This document shows positions 1 through 8,660 of a stretch of DNA of 64,000 nt, in pieces. A program made the position numbers and the translations under genes. Within the stretch, counting starts at the first letter, position 1, and each line of letters starts with the position of its first letter. The notes beneath the pieces were generated by a model. That model made no database searches, had not been told where the DNA came from, and was given only the letters and a program-made list of their open reading frames with translations. Source of the DNA: Hydrogenophilales bacterium (GTDB lineage: Bacteria > Pseudomonadota > Gammaproteobacteria > Burkholderiales > Thiobacillaceae); contig JACPYT010000011.1 in NCBI GenBank assembly GCA_016195805.1, forward strand, positions 62,001 through 126,000. Reading direction: 5' to 3'.

Positions 1-30
1 AAGGAGGGCTATGTCTACATAAAGCCCTGA
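1..30 (+). CDS. C-terminal end of an upstream gene (partial)
   Basis: Frame 1 reads KEGYVYIKP followed by TGA at 28-30, which looks like the tail of a protein whose body lies before the window. The same bases could be read as a strong ribosome binding site with a three-codon ORF (ATG at 11), but a genuine C-terminus is simpler. Nothing can be said about function. Confidence 0.35.
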   Translation, partial: KEGYVYIKP

Positions 31-72
31 ATCGCGCGAAGACGAAGAAACGACAGCGACTACGCACCGCAA

Positions 73-100
73 TGCCCTCAGGCCTGACGGCCTGAGGGCA
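73..100. other. perfect 12-bp hairpin upstream of the porin gene
   Basis: TGCCCTCAGGCC at 73-84 is followed by a TGAC loop and its exact reverse complement at 89-100. There is no T-tract, so a classical Rho-independent terminator is not supported. It could be an mRNA 3'-end stabiliser for the upstream gene or a 5'-leader structure of the porin mRNA, whose ribosome binding site starts 11 bases further on. Confidence 0.5.
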
Positions 101-123
101 TGACACAACTAAGGAGGAGAACC

Positions 124-1461
124 ATGAGAATCAAACCCGTTGCGGCCATCCTGGCCGCGCTGCTGCCCCTGTCCGCTCACGCCGCCAACTGGGTGGACGT
201 GATCGGAACCGAACCCGCCAACACGCCCAAGATCAAGCCGTTCGGTTTCATCCAGCCGACTTACACCTACTACGATGCCAGTCCGCTCTCCGGCATGGGT
301 GGCGCCGCCGCAAGCGCAAACGGCCAGAACCAGATTCAGAACATGGTCCAACCGTCGTTCAACAATACCGAGCAGATACAGTTCCTGCGCGCGCAGTTCG
401 GCCTGCGAGGCCGCATCAATGACAACATCAACTACTTCCTGCTGACCGACGTCGGCAGCAACCTCACCACCGTGCAGCACCCGCTGATGCTCACCGACGC
501 CTCGGTGACGCTCAGCTACATCCCGGGCGCCAAGATCCGCGCCGGCCTGTTCAAGCTGCCCACCGGCGAGGAGGCGCTCGTCAGCAATCCGGTCGCGTTC
601 TCGTACGTGTACTACAGCGCGGTCACCAGCGCGCTGGTCCAGGAGAGCTTTTACCACGACGTGACTGGCACGCCGGCGGGCTGTGCAGTGCTGGCCGGCG
701 CGCACTCGCTCGACTGCGGCGCGGTCATCGCCGGCAACAACGCCTTCCGCGACTGGGGCATCCAGGTCTTCGACAGCTTCCGCAAGGACAAGTGGGAACT
801 GGGGTACGCCGGCATGGTGTCGAACGGCAACGAGATCGAGAACTTTGGCGACAACAACAGCAGCAAGGACTTGACCGGCCGCCTGCAGCTCTCCTACGTG
901 TTCGCCGGCCAGGGCCCGCTGCGCCAGGACGCCAACGTGTTCGCGTGGCACCAGTCCGGCAAGCGCACTTACGGCGGGACCGATTACGACCGCACCCGCG
1001 AGGGCGCCGGCTTCCGCGTGACCAAGGGCCCCTTCCGCACCTCGGGTGAATACATCCGCGGCGAAGGCATGATCGCGGCCGGACCCAACCCGCCGGTGCT
1101 TCCGGCCGCAGGCAATCTGGAACCGCCGTACAACCTCAACATCGCGCCGAAGGGCAAGGCCGACGGCTGGTACCTGGAAGGCGGCTGGCGCCTTCTCCCG
1201 AACTGGGAAATCGAGGCGCGCTACGACGAGTTCGACCGCAACTACGACGATGCGGCGGCCGAGCGCCTGTTCAAGACATGGACGCTGGGTGGGCAGTACT
1301 TCATCAACAAGAGCACCCGCGTGACCCTCAATTACGAATGGCGCACCGCGGAGGTACCCAACCCGCAAGCGATGACGAACACCGTCCAGCGCAGCAATGC
1401 CGAGGCAGTCGTGAACAACCTCGGCAACCGGCTCAGCATGCAGTTGACGTGGTTCTTCTGA
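124..1461 (+). CDS. outer-membrane porin, phosphate-selective porin O/P type
   Basis: Outer-membrane beta-barrel porin of 445 residues. The start at 124 follows an AAGGAGGAG site at 111-119; an ATG at 100 lies inside the upstream hairpin and is less likely. A signal peptide ends near LSAHAA. The mature protein alternates polar and hydrophobic residues as in amphipathic strands and ends in LTWFF, the terminal aromatic signature recognised by the BAM machinery. It begins with the FGFIQPTYTYYD-like first strand typical of Porin_O_P proteins. These porins often carry phosphate or other anions, but the substrate here is inferred from family only. A terminator follows directly, so it is the last gene of its unit. 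Confidence 0.8.
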   Translation: MRIKPVAAILAALLPLSAHAANWVDVIGTEPANTPKIKPFGFIQPTYTYYDASPLSGMGGAAASANGQNQIQNMVQPSFNNTEQIQFLRAQFGLRGRINDNINYFLLTDVGSNLTTVQHPLMLTDASVTLSYIPGAKIRAGLFKLPTGEEALVSNPVAFSYVYYSAVTSALVQESFYHDVTGTPAGCAVLAGAHSLDCGAVIAGNNAFRDWGIQVFDSFRKDKWELGYAGMVSNGNEIENFGDNNSSKDLTGRLQLSYVFAGQGPLRQDANVFAWHQSGKRTYGGTDYDRTREGAGFRVTKGPFRTSGEYIRGEGMIAAGPNPPVLPAAGNLEPPYNLNIAPKGKADGWYLEGGWRLLPNWEIEARYDEFDRNYDDAAAERLFKTWTLGGQYFINKSTRVTLNYEWRTAEVPNPQAMTNTVQRSNAEAVVNNLGNRLSMQLTWFF

Positions 1462-1482
1462 GCCTTTCCGCCCCCTGCAAGA

Positions 1483-1508
1483 CGGCGGCCCCGCGGCCGC
1501 CGTTTTTT
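1483..1508 (+). terminator. Rho-independent terminator after the porin gene
   Basis: CGGCGGCC at 1483-1490, a CCGC loop, then GGCCGCCG at 1495-1502 and six T residues at 1503-1508. The T-tract is on the plus strand, so it ends the porin transcript; its last bases touch the stop codon of orn, which is on the other strand. Confidence 0.9.
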
Positions 1509-2055
1509 ATTCGCCGCGAATGAAATGCTCGCGGTAGTAGCGGAGCTCGTCGATGGATTCGTAGATGTCCGCCAGCGCCTCGTGTCGGTTCGATTTCTTG
1601 AACGCTTCCGACAGCCCCGGCCGCCAGCGCTTGGCCAGTTCCTTCAGCGTGCTGACGTCGAGGTTACGGTAGTGAAAGAAGGCTTCCAGTTGCGGCATGT
1701 AGCGCGCCAGGAAGCGGCGGTCCTGACAGATCGAATTGCCGCACATCGGCGAGGTACGGGCCGGGACATGCTGCTTCACGAACTCCAGCATCTGTGCCTC
1801 GGCCTCGGCTTCGTCGAGCTGCGAGGCCTTGACGCGGTCGATCAGGCCCGACTTTCCGTGGGTGCCCTTGTTCCAGTTGTCCATCGCATCCATCACCTCG
1901 TCGGGCTGATGCACCACCAGAACGGGGCCTTCGGCCACGGTATTGAGGTCGGCATCGGTGACGACGATGGCGAGTTCGATGATGCGATCGGTGTCGGGGG
2001 ACAGGCCGGTCATTTCCATGTCGAGCCAGAGCAGGTGCGTGGGGGCCAGGGCCAT
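1507..2055 (-). CDS. orn: oligoribonuclease
   Basis: 3'-to-5' exoribonuclease that degrades 2-5 nt RNA fragments and pGpG in the cytoplasm; 182 residues, the usual family length. DEDDh catalytic residues are visible: D12 and E14 in LDMEMTGL, and later segments with the further acidic residues and the final histidine ([12 protein letters not shown]). I chose the start at 2055 because it gives the canonical [17 protein letters not shown] opening and has an AAGGA site upstream; a longer frame to 2226 encodes an unrelated arginine-rich extension. It diverges from the cytochrome gene. Confidence 0.95.
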   Translation of the reverse strand: MALAPTHLLWLDMEMTGLSPDTDRIIELAIVVTDADLNTVAEGPVLVVHQPDEVMDAMDNWNKGTHGKSGLIDRVKASQLDEAEAEAQMLEFVKQHVPARTSPMCGNSICQDRRFLARYMPQLEAFFHYRNLDVSTLKELAKRWRPGLSEAFKKSNRHEALADIYESIDELRYYREHFIRGE

Positions 2056-2165
2056 ATCAGGGTTCCTTCGAAAAACAGGCCGCCATTTTCGCACACCGTA
2101 CGTCCGATGCTGGCGCAATTGCGGACGTGTGGTAATAATGAGCAGATTCCCCGAAAGGAGCCCGC

Positions 2166-2474
2166 ATGAAAATCCTGACCGCACTATTCTGTGGCACGCT
2201 GCTGGCCGGCGGCGCCCATGCCGCACCTTTTGCCAAGGGCGACCCCATCAAGGGCAAGGCGCTGCACGACAAGGCCTGCATCAGCTGCCACGCCAACATA
2301 TACGGCGGCGACGGCAGCAAGATGTATACGCGCGCCGATCGCAAGGTCAAGAATGCGCAGCAACTCGCTGCCCGCATTTCGGCCTGCAACGCCAACACCG
2401 GCGCCGGCTGGTTCCCGGAGGACGAGGCCCACGTCGCCGCCTACCTCAATCAGCAGTATTACAAATTCAAGTAA
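2166..2474 (+). CDS. small exported mono-heme c-type cytochrome
   Basis: 102-residue protein with a cleavable signal peptide ending near GGAHA, followed by one heme-binding CISCH motif (about residues 38-42). Met54 in DGSKMYTR is a plausible distal heme ligand. It is a periplasmic electron carrier of the small class I type; the redox partner is not evident. A ribosome binding site (AAAGGAG) precedes the ATG. It is followed after 12 nt by the pterin dehydratase gene and could be cotranscribed with it. Confidence 0.8.
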   Translation: MKILTALFCGTLLAGGAHAAPFAKGDPIKGKALHDKACISCHANIYGGDGSKMYTRADRKVKNAQQLAARISACNANTGAGWFPEDEAHVAAYLNQQYYKFK

Positions 2475-2486
2475 GGATTGACTGTC

Positions 2487-2828
2487 ATGACCACCATTGT
2501 CGAAGAACTGGTCCGCAAGAAATGCGCGCCCTGCGAAGGCGGGGTTGCCCCGCTGACCGACGCGCAGATTGCCCCCCTGCTGAAAGGCCTGTCCGGCTGG
2601 CAGCGCGATGGCGTGAAGATCGCCAAGGAATACAAATTCAAGGACCACTACCAGGCGCAGGCCTTCACCAACGCCGTGATGTGGGTGTCGCACCGCGAAG
2701 ACCACCATCCCTACCTGATCGTCGGCTACAACACCGTCAAGGTCGAATTCTGGACCCACGCCATCGGCGGCCTTTCCGAGAACGACTTCATCTGCGCGGC
2801 CAAGGTCGACAGCCTGCTTGAATTGTGA
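2487..2828 (+). CDS. phhB: pterin-4a-carbinolamine dehydratase
   Basis: 113 residues. The family dehydrates 4a-hydroxytetrahydropterin, normally recycling the cofactor of aromatic amino acid hydroxylases. The catalytic HHP motif is present in [20 protein letters not shown], and the N-terminal [13 protein letters not shown] segment is common in bacterial members. The ATG at 2487 is favoured over a TTG at 2478 because GTAAGGA lies 9 bases upstream. No phenylalanine hydroxylase gene is nearby; family members without one are thought to serve in molybdopterin or other pterin metabolism. Confidence 0.9.
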   Translation: MTTIVEELVRKKCAPCEGGVAPLTDAQIAPLLKGLSGWQRDGVKIAKEYKFKDHYQAQAFTNAVMWVSHREDHHPYLIVGYNTVKVEFWTHAIGGLSENDFICAAKVDSLLEL

Positions 2829-2896
2829 ACCTCAAGTTGCTTCGCTTTTCATCCGTTCAGCACCCTGCTTGTCGTTAACAGAGGGTCGGCTCGATC

Positions 2897-3271
2897 ATGA
2901 ACTGGATGGAAATCATCGGTGCCCACGTCATGTGGAAACAGCGCCTGACCGCGTTTCTGGCAGGCAACAGTACGGAACAACTCGATCCCGGCACGATCAG
3001 GCTGGACGACCGCTGCGCACTGGGGAAGTGGATATACGGCCCCGGGAAGGCCATGTCTGAATTGCCTCGATACGAGGAGGCGCGCGGCTTGCATGCCCAG
3101 TTCCACCAGTATGCGGCGGATATCGTCGGCCTGCATCTGAGCGGAAATACGGCCGAGGCCGAAAAACTGTTGCAGGGCGACTATTCCAAGCTGTCCGAGA
3201 AACTCAAGCACCGACTTATCGGCCTGTCCAATCAGGTCAAAGCGGCCAGCGACGGAATCCCGCGATTCTGA
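2897..3271 (+). CDS. stand-alone CZB (chemoreceptor zinc-binding) domain protein
   Basis: 124-residue soluble protein that is essentially only a CZB domain. The expected 3-His/1-Cys zinc site is visible: His10 in IGAHVMWK, Cys40 in DDRCALGKWIYG, and His66 and His70 in LHAQFHQ. CZB domains usually sit at the C-terminus of chemoreceptors or diguanylate cyclases and sense zinc or hypochlorite. Here there is no methyl-accepting or GGDEF region, so the protein may act as a separate sensory or adaptor subunit. Its stop overlaps the apparent start of rsgA, suggesting coupling. Confidence 0.85.
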   Translation: MNWMEIIGAHVMWKQRLTAFLAGNSTEQLDPGTIRLDDRCALGKWIYGPGKAMSELPRYEEARGLHAQFHQYAADIVGLHLSGNTAEAEKLLQGDYSKLSEKLKHRLIGLSNQVKAASDGIPRF

Positions 3272-4146
3272 ACATCCTGACTGGCCAGGTCGTCGCAGCT
3301 TTCAGCCGCCGCTTCATTGTCGCGACCGTCGGCGGCGATTTGCCCTGTCAGGTAAAAGGCCGCCACCTTCACGTGGTGTGCGGCGATCGCGTCGAGATCC
3401 GGCGCGACCGCGATGCCGGCGTAATCGAGGGGGTGCTCCCCCGTACCAGCCTGCTGTACCGCTCCGACGCATTCAAATCCAAGGCCATCGCCGCCAACGT
3501 GACCCAACTGGCGATAGTGGTCGCGGCACGGCCCAGTTTTTCGATGGAACTGGTTCAGCGCTGTGTTCTGGCCGCCGAAGACCAGGGCATCGCCAGCCTG
3601 CTGATCCTCAACAAGGCCGACCTGCCGGAAACACCGGCGGCACGCGAACGCCTGAATCTGCTCACCCGGCTCGGCTACCCGCTCGTCACCCTGTCGGCAT
3701 TGGCCGATGTGGCACCGCTGCGACCCGCCCTGCACGGCCACACCACGCTGCTGATCGGCCAGTCCGGGATGGGCAAATCGACGCTCATCAACGCACTGTT
3801 TCCGGGTGCCGACGCGATCACAGCCGAGTATTCCGAGGCGCTCGACAGCGGGCGCCACACGACCACACACAGCCGCCTGCACCGGCTTGACGCCGACTCG
3901 GCGGTGATCGACTCGCCCGGCCTACAGGAATTCGCCCTGCAGCATCTGGATGCCGGCGCCTTGGCCCATGCGTTCGTCGAGTTCCGGCCGTTTCTCGGGC
4001 AGTGCCGCTTCCGCGACTGTCGGCACGAGACCGAGCCGGGCTGCCGTCTGCAGGACGCCGTAGCCGCCGGCGACATCGACCCGGCACGGCTGCAGCTTTT
4101 CCAGACGCTTCGCCGCCTGCAGCAAAACGCGGCCCAGCGCCTATAA
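3268..4146 (+). CDS. rsgA: ribosome small subunit-dependent GTPase A
   Basis: Circularly permuted GTPase that checks late 30S maturation. G4 NKAD (LLILNKADLP) precedes G1 GQSGMGKST and G3 DSPGLQEF; the C-terminal zinc site is CRFRDCRHETEPGC. The N-terminal OB-fold (GQVVAAFSRRFIVATVGGD) is in frame but has no ATG, GTG or TTG upstream. The first such codon is TTG 3340, which would cut the OB strand. I therefore propose CTG at 3268, which overlaps the CZB stop as CTGA and gives 292 residues. CTG 3277 or ATT 3265 are alternatives, as is a sequence error. Function is certain; the start is not. Confidence 0.85.
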   Translation: MNILTGQVVAAFSRRFIVATVGGDLPCQVKGRHLHVVCGDRVEIRRDRDAGVIEGVLPRTSLLYRSDAFKSKAIAANVTQLAIVVAARPSFSMELVQRCVLAAEDQGIASLLILNKADLPETPAARERLNLLTRLGYPLVTLSALADVAPLRPALHGHTTLLIGQSGMGKSTLINALFPGADAITAEYSEALDSGRHTTTHSRLHRLDADSAVIDSPGLQEFALQHLDAGALAHAFVEFRPFLGQCRFRDCRHETEPGCRLQDAVAAGDIDPARLQLFQTLRRLQQNAAQRL

Positions 4147-4176
4147 AACAGGCATCGATGGCTTTAGGAGCGCGCC

Positions 4177-4686
4177 ATGAAACCTGCACTGACCCTGTTG
4201 ATGCTGTTGTGGCTGGGCGTGATGGCGCCCGTGCATGCGGCCGCGAAATTTGTGGCCACCCCGTATGCGCCGGCCAAAGTCGTATTCGAGTTCTACCTGG
4301 ACAACCCGCAGAAAATCGGCAGTGCGCTGTACTGGGTGCGCTCGCTGATGAATCCCTTGATGGAAGCGCCCTACAACTATTCGCCCGAGGACCTGAACAT
4401 CGTCGTGGTGATCCACGGCAACGAGATCGTGACGGTGGCGAAAAAGAACGAGGCGAAATATCAGGATGCGGTCGATCGCATGCGCTACTACGCCGGTCTT
4501 GGCGTGAAGTTCAAGGTGTGCGGACAGGCGGCCGCGGACTTCGGCTACCGGGTGGAAGATTTCCAGGACTTCATCGAGGTCGTGCCCAACGCCATCACCG
4601 AACTGGCGTACTGGCAGCAGCAGGGCTATGCGCTGATCGTCCCGAAGGTGATGGAAAAGACGATTGACGTCGAGTCGATCCGCTAG
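4177..4686 (+). CDS. exported DsrE-family protein
   Basis: 169 residues with a signal peptide (LMLLWLGVMAPVHAAA) and a DsrE/DsrF-like alpha-beta domain (VVFEFYLDNP, LNIVVVIHGNEI, FKVCGQAAADFGY). A single conserved-position cysteine lies in FKVCGQA. DsrE-like proteins carry sulfur as persulfide; exported versions are frequent in sulfur-oxidising betaproteobacteria, but their function is not established. The ribosome binding site TTAGGAG lies 9 bases before the ATG. It lies 30 nt after rsgA and converges on the CBS gene. Confidence 0.75.
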   Translation: MKPALTLLMLLWLGVMAPVHAAAKFVATPYAPAKVVFEFYLDNPQKIGSALYWVRSLMNPLMEAPYNYSPEDLNIVVVIHGNEIVTVAKKNEAKYQDAVDRMRYYAGLGVKFKVCGQAAADFGYRVEDFQDFIEVVPNAITELAYWQQQGYALIVPKVMEKTIDVESIR

Positions 4687-4701
4687 CCCTGGACCGGCCG
4701 C

Positions 4702-5136
4702 TTATTCCGGCCAGTGCTTGATGTAGCGTTTGAGCAGGCTGTTCTCGAACTTGGCTTCCTTCAGGCAGGCGCGTGCCACGTCGTGGAAGGAAATGATGCC
4801 GAGCAGCTTGTTGCCGTCGAGAATCGGCAGGTGGCCGATGTGCGACTTGGTCATCACGTCGCGCGCATAGTCGACCGAATCGTCGGCATCGGCCACGACG
4901 GGTTCGGTCACCATGATGGTGCTGACTTCGGCATCCTTGAGGTCGCAGCCCTGCTTGACCATCCCCTGCACCACGTCGCGCTCGGTCAGAAGTCCCACCA
5001 TCTCGCCGTTTTTCAGCACCACCAGCGAACCGACGCCCAGGCTTACCAGCTTGTCGACGGCGCTTGCGACCGAATCGGTGGGTGCAATGCTGTAGATATC
5101 ACCGCTTTTGAGCGTGAGGATTTCTCGAATCTGCAT
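4702..5136 (-). CDS. tandem CBS-domain protein
   Basis: 144 residues forming one Bateman module: CBS1 about residues 8-62 (MVGLLTERDVVQ), CBS2 about 74-130 (LLGIISFHDVAR). Such free-standing modules bind adenine nucleotides or S-adenosyl ligands and act as energy sensors for partner proteins. No effector domain is present and the partner cannot be named from the context. A GGGAGAAAG site precedes the start. A 17-bp tandem duplication lies in its upstream region. Confidence 0.85.
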   Translation of the reverse strand: MQIREILTLKSGDIYSIAPTDSVASAVDKLVSLGVGSLVVLKNGEMVGLLTERDVVQGMVKQGCDLKDAEVSTIMVTEPVVADADDSVDYARDVMTKSHIGHLPILDGNKLLGIISFHDVARACLKEAKFENSLLKRYIKHWPE

Positions 5137-5172
5137 GTCTTTCTCCCAAGTGTCTTGTTATTCGTTGAATGA

Positions 5173-5206
5173 TACCCAAAGGGCACGAGTACCCAAAGGG
5201 CACGAG
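5173..5206. repeat. two tandem 17-bp direct repeats
   Basis: TACCCAAAGGGCACGAG occurs at 5173-5189 and again, identical, at 5190-5206. The pair lies between the end of the DJ-1 gene and the start of the CBS gene, within the likely promoter/leader of the latter. Confidence 0.95.
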
Positions 5207-5226
5207 AAAAACGAAGACGCGGCAGG

Positions 5227-5772
5227 CTACGCCCTGACCAGCGCGGCTTCGACCTGCTGGCGTTTTTCGGCGCCCGCCAGCACCTCCACCAGCGTCAGCG
5301 CGAAATCCATCGCCGTGCCAGGCCCGCGCGAGGTCAATACCTTGCCGTCCTGCACCACGGCCGCCGCGCTGACGGTGACGCCAGGCAACGCGTCGAGAAA
5401 ACCGGGGTAGCTGGTAGCCTGCTTGCCGTTCAGCACGCCCGCTTCGGCGAGCACCATCGGGGCGGCGCAAATGGCGGCGGTGTATTTTCCGGCCGCCGCC
5501 ATGTTCTTCAGCAGATCGAGAATGCGTACATCGTCCTTCAGATGCGCCGCGCCGGGCATGCCACCCGGCAGCACCACCATATCGTAGTCGTCCTGCAGGG
5601 CCGCATCGAGCGTCACGTCCGGCACCAGCTGCACGCCGCGGCTGGCCTTGACGACGCCGGGCTTGAGCCCGGCGCTCACCACCTCGATGCCTGCACGGCG
5701 CAACAGATCAATGATGGTGACAGCTTCGAGTTCTTCACAGCCGTCGGCAAGTGGAACGAGCACCTTGGCCAT
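5227..5772 (-). CDS. DJ-1/PfpI family protein
   Basis: 181 residues of the DJ-1/ThiJ clade. The nucleophile-elbow cysteine is Cys102 (TAAICAAPMVLAEAG) and the partner acidic residue is in GCEELEAVT. Members are deglycases, glyoxalases or chaperone-like stress proteins; activity cannot be chosen from sequence. It is the last gene of the minus-strand run that begins at argD, 15 nt after yajQ. Confidence 0.9.
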   Translation of the reverse strand: MAKVLVPLADGCEELEAVTIIDLLRRAGIEVVSAGLKPGVVKASRGVQLVPDVTLDAALQDDYDMVVLPGGMPGAAHLKDDVRILDLLKNMAAAGKYTAAICAAPMVLAEAGVLNGKQATSYPGFLDALPGVTVSAAAVVQDGKVLTSRGPGTAMDFALTLVEVLAGAEKRQQVEAALVRA

Positions 5773-5787
5773 GTCAGCCTCCTCGCG

Positions 5788-6273
5788 TCAGTCGCGGAAA
5801 TTCTGATACTGCAGCGGGAAGTCGGTGATGCTCTTGCGCACCAACGCGATGGTGTCCTGCAGCACGTCGCGCTTGGCGCCCGACACGCGCACGGTATCGC
5901 CCTGGATGCTGGCCTGCACCTTGAGCTTGCTGTCCTTGATGCACTTGACGATTTTCTTCGCCAGTTCGGTTTCGACGCCGGTCTTCACCGTCACGCTGCG
6001 CTTGACCTTGTTGCCCGAGACCTTCTCGACGCTGCCGACGTCGAGGCATTTCACGTCGACGCTACGCTTGGCCAGCTTCTGCGACAGGATGTCCTGCACC
6101 TGGTCGAGTTGGAATTCGGTGTCGGCGTAGACCGTCAGCACATAGTCGGCCTGCTCGACGCGGGCGTCGGAGCCCTTGAAGTCGAAGCGGGTGGTGACTT
6201 CCTTGTTGACCTGGTCGACCGCGTTGCGCACTTCCTGCTTGTCGACTTCGGACACGATGTCAAAACTCGGCAC
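5788..6273 (-). CDS. yajQ: YajQ family nucleotide-binding protein
   Basis: 161 residues with the two-ferredoxin-fold YajQ architecture. It opens with [20 protein letters not shown] and ends with [10 protein letters not shown], both diagnostic. Family members bind RNA or nucleotides, and XC_3703 of Xanthomonas binds cyclic di-GMP. It lies 5 nt downstream of the proteasome homologue and probably shares its mRNA. Confidence 0.95.
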   Translation of the reverse strand: MPSFDIVSEVDKQEVRNAVDQVNKEVTTRFDFKGSDARVEQADYVLTVYADTEFQLDQVQDILSQKLAKRSVDVKCLDVGSVEKVSGNKVKRSVTVKTGVETELAKKIVKCIKDSKLKVQASIQGDTVRVSGAKRDVLQDTIALVRKSITDFPLQYQNFRD

Positions 6274-6278
6274 GTTGA

Positions 6279-6854
6279 TTACTCCTCAGCTTCAATCACA
6301 AACGACTGCACCGGCAGCCCCGTTTCATCGTGGAATTCGGCCGCCGCCATCACCCCCAGCCGCGCCACCGCCTCGGCGTCGAGCGAGGGCGCACGATAGG
6401 CGGCATACATCGCCCCCAGCGCATACGGACTGCCGCTGCCGTAGGCATAGAACTTCGAAAACTCCTGCACCGTGCGATGCGCCGCCACGCCGAAGATGCC
6501 GCGCGGATTGGCGATCAGCACGTCCATGCGGCTGGACTCCAGGTCTTCTTCCTTGTCCTCGCCTGTCTGCAGATAGTAGTGCTCCTTGAGAACGCCGTGC
6601 AGGGCATTCCACACGCTGAATATGCTGGCCACCGAGCCCAGCTGCGGCGGCTCTTCCAGCGAAGAAAAGTAATCGGTGAGGATCAGCTTGAAGGTCGCCG
6701 AGCCGGTGATCGCCACCAGGCTGTCGCCCACGCGGATGATCTTCTCGTGGTTCGCCACATAGTGTGCGGACTCCTTGCCGCCGCCCCACTTCGTCAGCGT
6801 GTCCGCAGCGATCGCGATGCGGCCCGCCTTCCTGACGACGGTGACGGTGGTCAT
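6279..6854 (-). CDS. betaproteobacterial proteasome homologue (Ntn hydrolase, BPH)
   Basis: 191 residues, clearly a beta-type proteasome/HslV relative. It starts [19 protein letters not shown], so removing Met exposes Thr2 as the N-terminal nucleophile, with no propeptide. The D18/K-type pattern of the family is visible in [15 protein letters not shown], and the [14 protein letters not shown] segment corresponds to the conserved GSG turn. It differs from HslV and from Anbu in length and sequence. This fits the BPH family described from Thiobacillus and Cupriavidus as a double-ring particle. No hslU-like unfoldase is adjacent. The start at 6854 is 8 nt after ppnP. Confidence 0.85.
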   Translation of the reverse strand: MTTVTVVRKAGRIAIAADTLTKWGGGKESAHYVANHEKIIRVGDSLVAITGSATFKLILTDYFSSLEEPPQLGSVASIFSVWNALHGVLKEHYYLQTGEDKEEDLESSRMDVLIANPRGIFGVAAHRTVQEFSKFYAYGSGSPYALGAMYAAYRAPSLDAEAVARLGVMAAAEFHDETGLPVQSFVIEAEE

Positions 6855-6862
6855 GGCGGATC

Positions 6863-7177
6863 TCAGCCGAAGTGGCAGACGTAGTGATAGGGCTCGCCCG
6901 CCACCTCGATGTCGAAGCTGGAATTGCCCGGGACCTTGAACGACTGGCCGGCGCCGTAGGTTTTCCACTCGCTCTCGCCGGCCAGCTTGATGCGGCACGC
7001 ACCCGCCACGGTTTCCATGATTTCCGGCGCGCCGGTGTTGAAGGTGAGCGTGGACGGCAGGATCACGCCGACCGATTTCTTGGTGCCGTCGGCAAACTGC
7101 ACGGTGTGCGAGACACACTTGCCGTCGAAATAGACGTTGGCCTGTTTGGTGACCGCGACATTGTCGAACTGGGACAT
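6863..7177 (-). CDS. ppnP: pyrimidine/purine nucleoside phosphorylase
   Basis: 104 residues, a small cupin of the PpnP (formerly DUF1255) family that phosphorolyses diverse nucleosides. Conserved parts include [35 protein letters not shown] and the C-terminal YHYVCHFG. The start at 7177 gives the normal family N-terminus. The gene begins 2 nt after the argG stop codon, so nucleoside salvage is physically tied to the arginine genes. Confidence 0.9.
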   Translation of the reverse strand: MSQFDNVAVTKQANVYFDGKCVSHTVQFADGTKKSVGVILPSTLTFNTGAPEIMETVAGACRIKLAGESEWKTYGAGQSFKVPGNSSFDIEVAGEPYHYVCHFG

Positions 7178-7179
7178 AC

Positions 7180-8409
<1,230 letters not shown>

Positions 8410-8420
8410 GGTGTGGGTAT

Positions 8421-8660
8421 TCAGTGAGTGGAACCAGATTTATTCTTGTCGATAATCTCGACCTGACCGGGGAAGCCGCCGATTTTCAGGATGTCGAGGT
8501 TGGTGGCGAGGCTGGCCTTTTCGATTTCGATGCCAACCACGCGGCCGTCTTCCGACAGGTTGAGCACGATGCCTTCGTGTGCTTCCCACGCCTGCGCGGG
8601 ATTCTCGGGACTGATTTCGACATAGAGCGAATCCATGTCCTTGAAGTAGGCGATGTTCAT
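8421..8660 (-). CDS. DUF2283 family small protein
   Basis: 79-residue protein with the DUF2283 pattern: [13 protein letters not shown] near the N-terminus, then [21 protein letters not shown]. Its ATG overlaps the argF stop codon as ATGA, so it is probably translated by coupling. The function of DUF2283 is unknown. The fixed position between argF and argG suggests a link to arginine synthesis, but this is only a context inference. Confidence 0.85.
   Translation of the reverse strand: MNIAYFKDMDSLYVEISPENPAQAWEAHEGIVLNLSEDGRVVGIEIEKASLATNLDILKIGGFPGQVEIIDKNKSGSTH

Noticed and set aside
11-22. Three-codon ORF with a strong ribosome binding site
   Set aside because: The same bases read in frame 1 as a plausible C-terminus ending at 30, which is the simpler explanation.
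109-1368. 419-residue minus-strand frame opposite the porin gene
   Set aside because: Composition is a mirror of the GC-rich porin codons, with no motif, signal or ribosome binding site. The plus-strand porin explains the region.
5173-5206. CRISPR or attachment-site repeat
   Set aside because: Two abutting copies, no spacers, no integrase or tRNA nearby.
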